Notes: generated by a model from the sequence alone, not told the origin. A stretch of 50,514 nucleotides of DNA from Spirochaetales bacterium Spiro_09 (GCA_001604385.1 LVBK01000050.1:1-50514), one strand, 5' to 3'; shown: positions 31,210 to 40,680, counted from the first letter of the stretch. A program made the numbers and translations.

Positions 31210-34005
31210 TCAGCCCCTCGATACACCGGTCAAGTATCGCTCAAATTCACCCACAGGCAAGGGCCGGGAAACCAGATATCCCTGAATAATATCGCACCCT
31301 CTGTTTTTAAGCGCTTCGAGCTGCTCGCATGTTTCAACACCCTCGGCAATCGTCACCAAACCAAACGCATGAGCCATTGAAATAATGGCAGACACAATAT
31401 CTCCCCCGATTGCCGATTCATCCATATTCTGTACAAAGGACTGGTCTACCTTCAAACAATCAACTGGCAAACGATTTATATAATTCAAAGATGAATAACC
31501 TGTCCCGAAATCATCAATCGCAAAGGTAACACCGGTATCCCTTATCCGTGCCATTACCTCGCTTGCATGCGTAATATTTCGCATAAATCCGGATTCTGTC
31601 AGTTCCAGTTTCAGATACGCGGGCGGTAACCCGGTCGTTTCAAGTACCGAGGCTACATGTTGAATAAAGGTCGGGCTTTCGAGCTGTCGAGCCGCGACAT
31701 TCACAGAAACCTGAACCGGTTTCCCCATATCAAACCAGCGCTTCGCATCCCGACACGCCTGCAATAACACCCAGTCCCCCAAAGGGGCAATAAAACCGGT
31801 CTCTTCCGCAACCGGTAAAAACTCTCCCGGATTAATCAGGATCCCCGGTTCCGGCTCCCAGCGAATCAGGGCTTCAACTCCTATCAAACCTATATTCATA
31901 TCGGGGACAGCTTCCTGGATTACAACCTGCGGTTGATAAAACAAACAATATTCATTTCGCTCCAAAGCCCTGTGCATGCGAGCCTCTATTTCCAGCCTGC
32001 TTTTGTTCGCCTTTTCCAGTTCGCCACTGGAATACCGGTAAACGCCTCTTCCGGATTCCTTTGCGAGGTACATAGCGGCATCGGCCTTTCTGAGCAGTAT
32101 ATCGGAATCAATGCCATCTTTAGGAAACAAAGCAATGCCCACACTTGCGCCTATATAGATATCAGAACCATTAATGACAAACCGTTGCGACATTTTATGA
32201 ACTATTTGTGAAGCTACCATACCGGCATTTTCTTCACGCACCAAATCTTGCAGTAAAAGGGTAAATTCGTCTCCGCCAATCCTGCACAATGTATCAGAAC
32301 TTCGTATACAACCCTTAAGTCTCTCTGCAACCTCTATTAAAAGTGAATCACCGGTTAAATGTCCAAGACTGTCATTGACATGCTTAAACCGGTCCAAATC
32401 AATGAACAGAAGTCCAAAACAGCTTTTGTTACGCCGCGCACAGGCAATTTGATGCTCAAGCCTGTCAGCAAAGAGCATCCTGTTCGGCAAACTGGTCAAA
32501 GGATCATAATACGCAAGATGATTCAGCCGCTCTTCAGCCTCCTTTATTACCGAGATATCCGTTGACACTCCGATAAAATTAATCGCATTCCCTTCATCAT
32601 CCCTGATGGTATTAATTGTTTGCCACTTCGGATATACACAACCGTCTTTGCGTCTGTCCCAGATTTCTCCTTCCCAGTGTCCCCGGTCCAGAACCAGTTT
32701 CCACAAATTCCGGTAAAAGGCATCATTGTGACGGCCTGACTGAAAAATTCGCGAGTTTTTGCCTATCAATTCCTCCCGGGTATATCCGGTCATCGCACAC
32801 ATGGCATCATTCATCTCGATAATATTACCTTCAAGATCGGTAATAATTATGGCTTCGCTGGTGCTTTCAATAATCTTTCTGAAAATCTCCAGTTCGGTAT
32901 TGGCGCTCACAAGGTCCACCGTTCTCTTTTGAACCATAACTTCCAGATTCTGGTTTAACTCACGAACATGATCATGCTCCGTTCGTATACGCTCATTCAT
33001 TTCCCGAATAACACCCGCAACATGACCAATTTCATCATCCCGGGAGTGCAAACGCTTCAATTCAGGTGAATCAAGCACGCCGTCAATTTGGCAAGAATCA
33101 ACCACGGTTTCCAGATGGGACAACGGTAATGAAATCCAGAAGCGGTATGCTATATTCACTGCAAAAAACATGAATACCGCTATAACTGAAAAAAGAATGG
33201 CTACGGTTGAAATAAAACCCACCCCCTGCGCCCGTAAGGTTCGCGGGGTTCGTGTTATCAGGACAAGGGCGGTTCGGGCATCAGGCGACATAAACCGAAT
33301 ATAACCATGAATATATTTGATCCCGGTTACCTCGAACAAACCGGATTCAGTATCGCGTCCCGTGTTAATTTGCCCTTTTTCGCTTTCGATATCACCGGGA
33401 GAACGTTCAACAAAAACCCCGGACTGCTCATACATCCTGGATATTATGTGATCGGTTACCAGACGACCCATAATCAGCCAACCAACACTCGGCCCGCTTC
33501 CATCAGTATGCGTCACAGGCCGGGTTTCGATCATCAGGACTCCCTGTTCAGTCCTGATAAAGCCTGAGCCGCTATCCACAATTGAGGACAAGCATATTGA
33601 TTCCTGAATTGACGCAGGACACAAACCGGGATTATCAGTTATATGACGTCCGTCAAACCAGTATGAAAGTATACGAAAACCATGTACATCATAGAGTGTA
33701 AAAAGTTGTATCCCGATGTTTTTGAAAGTTTGTACGTCAATATTATTACGTATATAATCAGAATTCTGGTCCTGAACAAATCGCCAGGTATCATCCCAAA
33801 AGGAATAATCCTGTACAATCATTGCTAAATTCCGCTGTTCCGAACGAACGCTTTGAATGACCCTGTTTACATCACCCCGGGCAAGATTGCGCTCAACATC
33901 CAAAAATCGTGTCTGAATCATGATGGTTATAGTACCCAAGAGACTCAGTGTGTACATACTTAAAAGAATAATGGTAAGGGCAAGAAGCTTATTCTTTATT
34001 CGCAC
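31210..34005 (-). CDS. CHASE4-HAMP-PAS-GGDEF-EAL c-di-GMP signalling enzyme
   Basis: A 931-residue membrane sensor. Helix 1 (residues about 7-30) and helix 2 (about 262-285) flank a periplasmic CHASE4 domain (QDYSFWDDTWRFVQ…). A HAMP linker and short coiled coil follow to about 360, then a PAS domain (IIITDLEGNIIEMNDAMCAMTGY). The GGDEF domain has an intact CRIGGDEFTLLL active site. The EAL domain keeps its key residues (VEALIRWEP, VSVNVAARQL, LELTES, FAIDDFGTGYSSL, LKVDQSFV, IAEGVET). Both cyclase and phosphodiesterase sites look functional, so the direction must be set by signals. The start is GTG with GGAG seven bases up. In spirochaetes c-di-GMP affects motility and surface traits. Confidence 0.95.
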   Translation of the reverse strand: MRIKNKLLALTIILLSMYTLSLLGTITIMIQTRFLDVERNLARGDVNRVIQSVRSEQRNLAMIVQDYSFWDDTWRFVQDQNSDYIRNNIDVQTFKNIGIQLFTLYDVHGFRILSYWFDGRHITDNPGLCPASIQESICLSSIVDSGSGFIRTEQGVLMIETRPVTHTDGSGPSVGWLIMGRLVTDHIISRMYEQSGVFVERSPGDIESEKGQINTGRDTESGLFEVTGIKYIHGYIRFMSPDARTALVLITRTPRTLRAQGVGFISTVAILFSVIAVFMFFAVNIAYRFWISLPLSHLETVVDSCQIDGVLDSPELKRLHSRDDEIGHVAGVIREMNERIRTEHDHVRELNQNLEVMVQKRTVDLVSANTELEIFRKIIESTSEAIIITDLEGNIIEMNDAMCAMTGYTREELIGKNSRIFQSGRHNDAFYRNLWKLVLDRGHWEGEIWDRRKDGCVYPKWQTINTIRDDEGNAINFIGVSTDISVIKEAEERLNHLAYYDPLTSLPNRMLFADRLEHQIACARRNKSCFGLLFIDLDRFKHVNDSLGHLTGDSLLIEVAERLKGCIRSSDTLCRIGGDEFTLLLQDLVREENAGMVASQIVHKMSQRFVINGSDIYIGASVGIALFPKDGIDSDILLRKADAAMYLAKESGRGVYRYSSGELEKANKSRLEIEARMHRALERNEYCLFYQPQVVIQEAVPDMNIGLIGVEALIRWEPEPGILINPGEFLPVAEETGFIAPLGDWVLLQACRDAKRWFDMGKPVQVSVNVAARQLESPTFIQHVASVLETTGLPPAYLKLELTESGFMRNITHASEVMARIRDTGVTFAIDDFGTGYSSLNYINRLPVDCLKVDQSFVQNMDESAIGGDIVSAIISMAHAFGLVTIAEGVETCEQLEALKNRGCDIIQGYLVSRPLPVGEFERYLTGVSRG

Positions 34006-34186
34006 TTTTTTTCTCCATATGAATCAGAAAAATCGCTGCCCCCAGTAAGTATTATAGATACAAACCCCCGAGTCAAATCTCTATAATCCCCAATCTATAA
34101 GATTCATCACTAATCAAAACGGTTCATACCAATTTTTTCCCCTGATGGAAAAAAAGTGCGTGACAGTGCCTGATATTTTCCGACAA

Positions 34187-34192
34187 TATAAT
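34187..34192 (+). promoter_or_regulatory. Candidate -10 TATAAT of the small Cys-rich gene
   Basis: A perfect TATAAT 60 bp upstream of the start. No good -35 at 16-18 bp; a GTGACA lies 21 bp further up. Confidence 0.3.
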
Positions 34193-34252
34193 GAAACCAG
34201 TTCCGGAATACAGTGTTTTTCGGATATGTGTTTTTTATTGAGGGAGATTTCT

Positions 34253-34441
34253 ATGGGACAAGATTTCAAACCCGTTAACGTGAAGAATTGTTATTGCTGC
34301 CTTCAGTGGGACGGGAACCGTACGTACTATCCTGACAAAAATTTGGTCAAGGTAGATGAACGGACAGAAGCTAATTGCCGAATTTTTCATGTAAAGAAAA
34401 AAGGAACGGCGACCTGCCAACACTTCAGCCGCATGTGCTGA
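34253..34441 (+). CDS. Small cysteine-rich protein (62 aa)
   Basis: The start is decided by GAGGGAG eight bases upstream of ATG 34253; upstream in-frame codons have no such support. The 62-residue product has six cysteines (CYCC, then single Cys in NCRIF, ATCQHF and RMC) and is otherwise basic and polar. No signal peptide. It could bind zinc or an iron-sulphur cluster. Family unknown. It stands alone between divergent and convergent neighbours and is followed by a strong hairpin, so it has the marks of a real gene. Confidence 0.7.
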   Translation: MGQDFKPVNVKNCYCCLQWDGNRTYYPDKNLVKVDERTEANCRIFHVKKKGTATCQHFSRMC

Positions 34442-34447
34442 AATTAC

Positions 34448-34485
34448 GTCTCCTCTTCACATCCCGAAAGATATGAAGAGGAGAC
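34448..34485. terminator. 12-bp hairpin between convergent genes
   Basis: GTCTCCTCTTCA (34448-34459) pairs perfectly with TGAAGAGGAGAC (34474-34485). There is no T-tract; it probably ends transcripts from both the small Cys-rich gene and the aminotransferase gene. Confidence 0.65.
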
Positions 34486-34502
34486 ACAGGAGTAACAGTG
34501 CG

Positions 34503-35369
34503 TCAATGAGTTGCCAACCAGGAGGCATACAGGGACGCTGCCTTGTCGAGAATAACGGAGCGAGGAATCTCTACAAGCCCGGGAAGGCCGCTGTTTTCCT
34601 TACCCCGATCAATAACGCTTCCAACCGGAACTAACCGGGTCGACGTACTGCTAATCATCAGAGAAACAAAACCATCAAGAACCGCTGACAGGTCCAGTTC
34701 TCGTTCCTCGTATCTCCATCCAGCATCCTTCAATGTCTCAAGCACCGTCATTCGTGTTATACCGGAAAGAACCTGATGATCGGGAGGCGTGTATATAACC
34801 GGCCGAGAGAGATCCGTACTCATGGAATCACAAAAAAAAATATTTGTTCTGGAGCCTTCGGTTATCTGTCCAAGCGCGTTGATCAGCAGGGCATCATAGC
34901 AATCAAAGGAACGCGCTGTGCGGTATGCTATTGTTGAAAGCAATAAAGACAGGCTTTTTGCCCGGGGAAACTGACGCTCTCCATGATATAGAAGACAGGT
35001 AACGCCCTTTTCCGGAGCATCTTCAGGGGGATATAAAGCCGGTGTGGCAAATACATACCAGTCAGCAGCACGCTTTTCATGACCAACAACCAGTATCTTG
35101 ATATTACAATCGGAAAGCCCGTTATTCATCACCAGCTCATTAATGGCAAGAACAACATCCTCTTTCGTAAAAGAGTACTCTATGCCCAATATCCGGATTG
35201 ATTCAACAAGTCTTTCCGCGTGAAACTCGGGAAAATAAACTCGACCTCCACGCAGTTTCAAAACTTCATAACAACCATATCCATAAAAAATATCTGGATC
35301 GTCAAGCGAAAAAGAAACCTCTTCAAGTCCGGAAACGACTCCGTTCCGTATGGTTATACGACCTATCAT
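34503..35369 (-). CDS. Class IV PLP-dependent aminotransferase/lyase
   Basis: A 288-residue protein of the BCAT/4-amino-4-deoxychorismate lyase fold. It has the N-terminal FYGYGCYEVLKLRGG and HAERLVESIRIL, the mid-part YDALLINALGQITEGSRTNIFF and the C-part GITRMTVLETL. The Schiff-base lysine is probably Lys138 (PRAKSL), one residue off the usual spacing to the DALL segment. Whether it makes branched-chain amino acids, D-amino acids or p-aminobenzoate cannot be told. A strong AAAGGAGG precedes the ATG. The hcp terminator lies just upstream, so it has its own promoter. Confidence 0.88.
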   Translation of the reverse strand: MIGRITIRNGVVSGLEEVSFSLDDPDIFYGYGCYEVLKLRGGRVYFPEFHAERLVESIRILGIEYSFTKEDVVLAINELVMNNGLSDCNIKILVVGHEKRAADWYVFATPALYPPEDAPEKGVTCLLYHGERQFPRAKSLSLLLSTIAYRTARSFDCYDALLINALGQITEGSRTNIFFCDSMSTDLSRPVIYTPPDHQVLSGITRMTVLETLKDAGWRYEERELDLSAVLDGFVSLMISSTSTRLVPVGSVIDRGKENSGLPGLVEIPRSVILDKAASLYASWLATH

Positions 35370-35406
35370 GACAATTTCCTCCTTTGGGAGACTGTCATTG
35401 TACCAT

Positions 35407-35441
35407 AAAAAAAAGCCGCAGGAGGAACGCTCCCCTGCGGC
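35407..35441 (-). terminator. Rho-independent terminator of hcp
   Basis: GCCGCAG and CTGCGGC (35415-35421, 35435-35441) form the stem, and the minus strand continues into eight T. Confidence 0.85.
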
Positions 35442-35455
35442 CTGGTCAGCATATC

Positions 35456-37030
35456 CTAGCCAAGAATCTTCTTCAAATCTGCCTCAGGAGTGGAAATGGG
35501 AGTAACATTCCACTTTTCTACAAGCACTTTCAGAACATTCGACGACACAAAGGCAGGTAGTGTCGGTCCAAGATAAATATTCTTGATTCCGAGAGCAAGC
35601 AAGGTCAACAAAACGCACACGGCTTTTTGTTCATACCAGGAGAGCACCAGGGTCAAGGGGAGATCATTAACACCGCACTTGAACGCATCGGCAAGGGCCA
35701 GGGCAACTTTAATCGCACTGTATGAATCATTACATTGGCCCATGTCCATTATGCGCGGCAAACCGCCAATATCTCCCAGATCAAGATCGTTAAACCGAAA
35801 TTTTCCGCAGGCAAGTGTTAATACAACCGTATCTTTCGGAGTTTTTTGCACAAAGTCGGTATAATAATTTCGACCGGGTTTTGCCCCGTCGCAACCACCA
35901 ACCAGGAAAAAATGTTTCAACGCGCCTGCTTTTACTGCATCGATTACCTTGTCGGCAACAGAAAGCACCGTTCCATGGCCAAAACCGGTTGTCAGCACAT
36001 CGCCGCCGTTGATTCCGGTCATTTTCTTGAACTCGGGGTAGCCACCCAGTTCGATTGCCCGTGAAATGACCGCAGAAAAGTCCTTCTTTCCGTTCACTTC
36101 AGGAATATGTACCATACCGGGATACCCGACGACAGAAGTCGAATAAATTCTGTCTTTATACGATGCCTTGGGCGGCATCAGGCAGTTTGTCGTGAACAAA
36201 ACCGCACCCGGAAGATTATCAAATTCTTTTTGCTGATTTTGCCAGGCGGTTCCGAAATTACCCTTCAGTTGCGGGTGTTTTTTGAGAGCAGGATACGCAT
36301 GACAGGGAAGCATTTCGCCGTGGGTATATACATTCACCCCCTTGCCATCAGTTTGTTCAAGAAGTTGCGCCAAATCGTGCAAATCATGACCGGTGACCAC
36401 AATAAACGGACCCTTTTCAACATTGGTGGTTACCTTGGTGGGAACCGGCGTTCCATACGTGCCGGTATTTGCGGCATCAAGCAGTTCCATGCACTTCAGA
36501 TTGACAATACCGAATTCCATATTCAAATCCAGAAGGTCGGTTATGCTCAGTTCATCCGCAAGAGCGGAAAGACCCTTATAGAAAAAGGCATTCACTTCAG
36601 CGCTTTTCTTGCCAAGAGCACCCGCATGGTGGGCATATGCTGCCATACCACGCATTCCAAACAACAACAAAGACTTTAAACTTCTAATGTCTTCATCCTT
36701 GTAATGCCATAATTCATCCAGATTAACATCACGGGAAACTGAAGCGGAAGCGCCAAGAGAAGCCTTCGCGCTGTCGATACGCGAGGCAAGGGCTTGTATC
36801 GCGACATCATCAAAATTGACATTGGTTATGGTCATGAATAACGCATCGATAATCAGCGCATCCGTCACATCATTTGCACCCTTTTCCCGGGCGGCGCGCG
36901 CAAGCGCAACAATTTTTCCGGTTAGACCGTCCTGCAGGTTTGCAGTTGATTCGCCTTTTCCGCAGGCGCCGCTCACTGTACAACCTTTCCCCCCGACTGT
37001 TTGCTCGCACTGAAAACAAAACATTGACAT
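35456..37030 (-). CDS. hcp: Hybrid cluster protein / hydroxylamine reductase
   Basis: A 524-residue protein. The N-terminal cysteines (Cys5, Cys8, Cys17, Cys23; CX2CX8CX5C) bind the cubane cluster and mark class I, found in strict anaerobes. Hybrid-cluster ligands appear as expected: GHDLHDL, TNCLMPP, GGCDGAKPGRNYYTDF, TLACGKFRF and SWYEQKA. It reduces nitric oxide or hydroxylamine, guarding against nitrosative stress. ATG 37030 is preferred over 37036 because GGAGG lies seven bases before it. Regulation: a 16-bp palindrome sits at about -41 from the predicted start point. Single gene, with terminator after it. Confidence 0.96.
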   Translation of the reverse strand: MSMFCFQCEQTVGGKGCTVSGACGKGESTANLQDGLTGKIVALARAAREKGANDVTDALIIDALFMTITNVNFDDVAIQALASRIDSAKASLGASASVSRDVNLDELWHYKDEDIRSLKSLLLFGMRGMAAYAHHAGALGKKSAEVNAFFYKGLSALADELSITDLLDLNMEFGIVNLKCMELLDAANTGTYGTPVPTKVTTNVEKGPFIVVTGHDLHDLAQLLEQTDGKGVNVYTHGEMLPCHAYPALKKHPQLKGNFGTAWQNQQKEFDNLPGAVLFTTNCLMPPKASYKDRIYSTSVVGYPGMVHIPEVNGKKDFSAVISRAIELGGYPEFKKMTGINGGDVLTTGFGHGTVLSVADKVIDAVKAGALKHFFLVGGCDGAKPGRNYYTDFVQKTPKDTVVLTLACGKFRFNDLDLGDIGGLPRIMDMGQCNDSYSAIKVALALADAFKCGVNDLPLTLVLSWYEQKAVCVLLTLLALGIKNIYLGPTLPAFVSSNVLKVLVEKWNVTPISTPEADLKKILG

Positions 37031-37057
37031 CCTCATGCCTCCTTATTCTCTGTTTCC

Positions 37058-37100
37058 ATTGTACCGAACCGCTTTGTGTCATGCTGTTGCAATTGCAACA
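37058..37100 (-). promoter_or_regulatory. hcp promoter with palindromic operator at about -41
   Basis: Minus strand: TGTTGCAATTGCAACA (37085-37100, perfect 16-bp palindrome) and -10 TACAAT (37058-37063). The predicted start point is about 37051, putting the palindrome centre at -41 to -42, the class II activator position used by CRP/FNR-family proteins. hcp is commonly controlled by such a regulator (HcpR or FNR types); identity here is inference. Confidence 0.6.
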
Positions 37101-37215
37101 CAACACAACGTTTTTCAATATGGATCATCTAAAGAGGCAGAATAATTATAGATGGGAGAAGGGGCAATGCGCGGAGCCGCCGCGTCCGCAAAATCATGCA
37201 GGGGCGCTATCTTGC

Positions 37216-37995
37216 TTAGCGTAGCATCGCAACTCCAACGGTCAAAAAGGCATCGGGTTTCCATTCATTACCCTCAAAATCGGAATACAGCGACACTCGG
37301 GTAAAACCTGCTCCCTGCAACGTATCCATGAACATTTTTTGGGTCAACGGTCGCAACGGGATGGTATTTTCAATAGTAATATCTTTCTTCCTGTCGATAA
37401 GCCGTGTTTCGAATCCGATCAGCCCGTCATCGCCCGGCAAAGTATAATAACGCTCAAAGGTAACTGTATCCCGGTCCAGGAGCGGCAAACTTCGGGTTTT
37501 TTCCGCAAGAATCCGGTCATAATTAAGGGTTTGAAACACAAACACGCCATCGGACTCAAGTATGTCACTCACTTCTGTAAAGAAACGCACAAAGGCTTCA
37601 CTTGTCGTCAAATGTGGAAGGGTATTCCCCAAACAGGTAATAAAACTGAATTCTTCCTCCGGAAAAAGATGGGCTAGATGTTCCATACTTTCTTCAAGGA
37701 GTTCCACTTTACCGCTTTCTCCAGGAAGCAGTTTCTTCGCTGCAATTTCCAGCAAGCCACTATCAAGATCAATCCCGACAACGTGCTTGAAACGATCAGA
37801 AAAAGCGGATAGCATACTGCCTGTACCGCAGCCAATATCAAGATAGGAGTGCCGGGAAACCGGCTCGCAGCCCTTTCTGACCTCTGGGCATCTGTCTCCC
37901 CGTACATCAATTACCGATTCCAGAAACGAAAAGGTTTCTTCGTCAAAGGGAAAAACAAGATCGTAGTAAGGCGCAATGCTCGTATAAAAACTCAT
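37216..37995 (-). CDS. Class I SAM-dependent methyltransferase
   Basis: A 259-residue protein with the Rossmann methyltransferase motifs: motif I YLDIGCGTGSMLSAF, acidic residue after strand 2 VVGIDLDSGLLEIA, and motif IV FSFITCLGNTLPHL. Residues 170-240 look like an added beta-rich part. The target may be a small molecule or a macromolecule; not readable. AAGGAG precedes the start. Residues 30-50 hold a short insert (DRCPEVRKGCEPVSRH) before motif I. Divergent from the DTW gene. Confidence 0.88.
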   Translation of the reverse strand: MSFYTSIAPYYDLVFPFDEETFSFLESVIDVRGDRCPEVRKGCEPVSRHSYLDIGCGTGSMLSAFSDRFKHVVGIDLDSGLLEIAAKKLLPGESGKVELLEESMEHLAHLFPEEEFSFITCLGNTLPHLTTSEAFVRFFTEVSDILESDGVFVFQTLNYDRILAEKTRSLPLLDRDTVTFERYYTLPGDDGLIGFETRLIDRKKDITIENTIPLRPLTQKMFMDTLQGAGFTRVSLYSDFEGNEWKPDAFLTVGVAMLR

Positions 37996-38052
37996 ATGCA
38001 GACTCCTTCAGTCTTAAGGATTATGGACGGCAGGCGGTAAAGTCAAGGAAAT

Positions 38053-38715
38053 ATGAGAGAATTACGAGAATTTTGCTATACCTGTTTCAGACCCAAAGCA
38101 AGTTGTTATTGTAGGGATATACAACAACTCGATACCGGCATGAAATGGATATTTCTCATGCATCCCAAAGAAGCCCGCCATCAAAAAACCGGAACGGGGC
38201 GTCTTGCCGCGCTCAGTCTCCGTAATGCAGAAATCCTGATCGGGGTAGATTTTTCTCGAAACCAGCGTCTTAACGAATTATTACATGACCCGCTTTTGTA
38301 TCCTGTACTTCTTTATCCCTCACCAACTGCATTGCCGGCAAATAATTCACAATGGGCATGCCGCAAAGGAAACAGAATACTGACCATTATCGTTATCGAC
38401 GCGACCTGGTTTTTTGCCCGTAAAATTCTCCGGCTGAATATAGAACTCCATACCCTGGCACATGTATCCTTCAATGTAACAAGAGAATCCGAATTCGAAT
38501 TCAAAAAACAACCGCAAACGGGCTGTCTTTCTACCATCGAGTCAGTCTATTACTTGCTTGAAGATTTCAAAACCGCCAGCGTTATTGAAAAAACACTACC
38601 GACTGACGGCTTGATGAAGGTCTTCAAGAAAATGGTATCTTTTCAGCTTTCCTGTGAACAGTCACGCAATGAACAATTAGCCGCACAACTGTACCCGGAT
38701 TTATTCTGTAATTGA
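38053..38715 (+). CDS. DTW-domain protein, likely tRNA acp3U transferase (TapT family)
   Basis: A 220-residue protein with a zinc knuckle at Cys8, Cys11, Cys18 and Cys20 (CYTC…CYC), then MHPKEARHQKTGTGRL and the DxTW signature as IVIDATWFFARKI. TGCLSTIESVYYLLE follows near the C-terminus. Family members add 3-amino-3-carboxypropyl to uridine in tRNA using SAM. All signature parts are present, so it should be active. The start follows AAGGA. Its last 15 bp overlap the convergent DUF4139 gene. Confidence 0.9.
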   Translation: MRELREFCYTCFRPKASCYCRDIQQLDTGMKWIFLMHPKEARHQKTGTGRLAALSLRNAEILIGVDFSRNQRLNELLHDPLLYPVLLYPSPTALPANNSQWACRKGNRILTIIVIDATWFFARKILRLNIELHTLAHVSFNVTRESEFEFKKQPQTGCLSTIESVYYLLEDFKTASVIEKTLPTDGLMKVFKKMVSFQLSCEQSRNEQLAAQLYPDLFCN

Positions 38716-40680
38716 AAGAGAAGCGACATCCTGATCAAAAAGCATTTTCGCCTCAAGAAGCTTCTTCCGTTGCGATACAAGTTCAGCCCCAAGTTTCTCA
38801 AGTTCCCGGTCGCTGATAGTCAATCGTTGAACATATTCCTTTCCGGTTGCACTATCCGGCCCAACCGCAAGCATATTTTGCCGAATTCGCTCCTGATTTT
38901 CCATTTCGGTCGCGCGCAATTCTTCATTCTGTCCTATCTCTTGTTCAATTTGCTCTATAATTCTTCTTTGCGAGGCAAGCCGGTCTAATGCTTTTCTGAC
39001 CGTTTCGGGAATATCTCTGGTTGAAGCATAATACACCAGAGAATCAAGGGCTATCCGTCCCAATTGAACACTTTCCAGTACTGGCGTCTCTTCTATCACT
39101 ACCAGGGAAGCTTCTTTAGCTGCAGGAACCTCAAACTCAAAGCGGTATGATTCGGCGGTTCGTTCCGTGTATGTAGCCGGGGAAACAAGAGAGGCCCCCT
39201 GTCGAACCGGATGTTCAAGAAGCAAGGTCCGAGCCCTGTTTGCAGAATTTTTTACGCTATATATATTTTTAAGGCTATTTCTACGGGTAATGGTCATCAC
39301 GCCTCGTGTCACCGTTACAGAAACCCGCTCACCTTCTGATCGGGAAACAACTCCCGCCGTCAAGGCTACATCTTCCGCATATGAAATGAGCTTTTTCCCG
39401 TTTTCAGCAAGAAAATCCATAAGAGCATCACCGGCATATTGACCCTCATCAAACACGGTCACCGGACCTGCGGGAAGTTTGACTCCGGATGTGTTTACCA
39501 TTTCAATGCATAAAAGAGGATGTACTACAGTGACCGACATATCCTTGCCCTGTAACAAGGTTATTTTCCGGGCGCGTACAGGAGCATCCACCAACGGAAT
39601 CATGGCACTTTGTCGACGGCCTAGCGTGACAGGCGCTGCAGAGGTAAACTCAAAAATATCTCCAAGCGGTCGGGCTTCCATAGAGGTTGCTGAAGATCCG
39701 GACGCCAAGGCTGGCGCCCGTTTCATGTCCGAAAAACTTTCCATAGCAGCCATAGGCATCTCTACCTCTTCTCCGTATGTCATCATACGGGATGCACTGA
39801 ATCCCTCTTCATGAGTGCGTGGTTTTAATGTTCCGGCAATTGCCAGGGGGATAGTCGGACGATCCACATAATAGGGGTCATACAGGTTTTGAATGAAAGA
39901 CACCGGCCGGCCGCTAATCAGGGAAAGCTCAATACCATTCCAGTCATTGTCACTAGTATTTTCAACTATGGCCCAGCCCTGTAAAACCGGTGTATCCTCT
40001 GAATAATCGAGCCGCCATGTAGCCTTCCAAACAGGAGCAGGAAGAATATATCCGACCTCTACCACTCGGGAGCCGTTTCCCTGTAACGACAGTGATACGG
40101 TCCGCGTTTTTTCGCTTCGAGACTCGGCAAAAAGCCTCAATGCAACCTCTATATCTTCGGCTACGGACGTATCCAAAAAATGAAAGGAAGAGATATCCTG
40201 AATACTGATCGGCACAAAACCAACCGCTGTCAACAAAATCAACCGCTGTTTTACGACTGTACCCTCATGAAAAATTTCCGTACCGGCAATCCGCCCCTGT
40301 ACACTGTCAGGGGTTCTCACTTCCACAAGAGCCCCTTTCATGCGTGAAAAGAGTTCAATAAGGGACGGCTCTCCGCTAAAATCAATTGAGAGCCCTCCAA
40401 GGGCCGTATCAATAACACCCTCAGGCGAAAATGAAAGCACAGCTCCTGTTGAACGGGGATCCCGTACCACAATCGATTTTAATACATCATTAACCGCATC
40501 CTTACTGATAACGATTTCCAAAGAGCGGTTTCCTTCTACTTGGCCAGTGTGTCTCACATAGGAAACTCCCGACGTAAAGAGGGATACGTTTCTAACCGGA
40601 AGGGAAAGCTTCTCTTCAGCGCTTAATACCGCATAAACCGTTGTCAACAACAAAACAGTGAATACAATAAGTCGTTTCAT
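38701..40680 (-). CDS. Secreted DUF4139-domain protein
   Basis: A 659-residue protein with a signal peptide (MKRLIVFTVLLLTTVYAVLSAEE). The central part, about residues 190-470, matches DUF4139 (EVGYILPAPVWKATWRLDY … GWAIVENTSDNDWNGIELSLISGRPVSF). A C-terminal coiled coil follows, about 570-650 (ALDRLASQRRIIEQIEQEIGQNEELRATEM…). Usually the coiled coil of this family is N-terminal to DUF4139, so the order here is notable. It is probably periplasmic or on the outer membrane; function unknown. It overlaps the alpha/beta-hydrolase gene by 4 bp (coupled) and the convergent DTW gene by 15 bp. Confidence 0.8.
   Translation of the reverse strand: MKRLIVFTVLLLTTVYAVLSAEEKLSLPVRNVSLFTSGVSYVRHTGQVEGNRSLEIVISKDAVNDVLKSIVVRDPRSTGAVLSFSPEGVIDTALGGLSIDFSGEPSLIELFSRMKGALVEVRTPDSVQGRIAGTEIFHEGTVVKQRLILLTAVGFVPISIQDISSFHFLDTSVAEDIEVALRLFAESRSEKTRTVSLSLQGNGSRVVEVGYILPAPVWKATWRLDYSEDTPVLQGWAIVENTSDNDWNGIELSLISGRPVSFIQNLYDPYYVDRPTIPLAIAGTLKPRTHEEGFSASRMMTYGEEVEMPMAAMESFSDMKRAPALASGSSATSMEARPLGDIFEFTSAAPVTLGRRQSAMIPLVDAPVRARKITLLQGKDMSVTVVHPLLCIEMVNTSGVKLPAGPVTVFDEGQYAGDALMDFLAENGKKLISYAEDVALTAGVVSRSEGERVSVTVTRGVMTITRRNSLKNIYSVKNSANRARTLLLEHPVRQGASLVSPATYTERTAESYRFEFEVPAAKEASLVVIEETPVLESVQLGRIALDSLVYYASTRDIPETVRKALDRLASQRRIIEQIEQEIGQNEELRATEMENQERIRQNMLAVGPDSATGKEYVQRLTISDRELEKLGAELVSQRKKLLEAKMLFDQDVASLSITE

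Noticed and set aside
34006..34252. Riboswitch between the c-di-GMP enzyme and the small Cys-rich gene
   Set aside because: I looked for c-di-GMP-I and other familiar riboswitch cores and saw none.
37166..37215. Terminator after the methyltransferase gene
   Set aside because: GCGGA…TCCGC (37171-37189) is a short stem with no T-tract; too weak to call.
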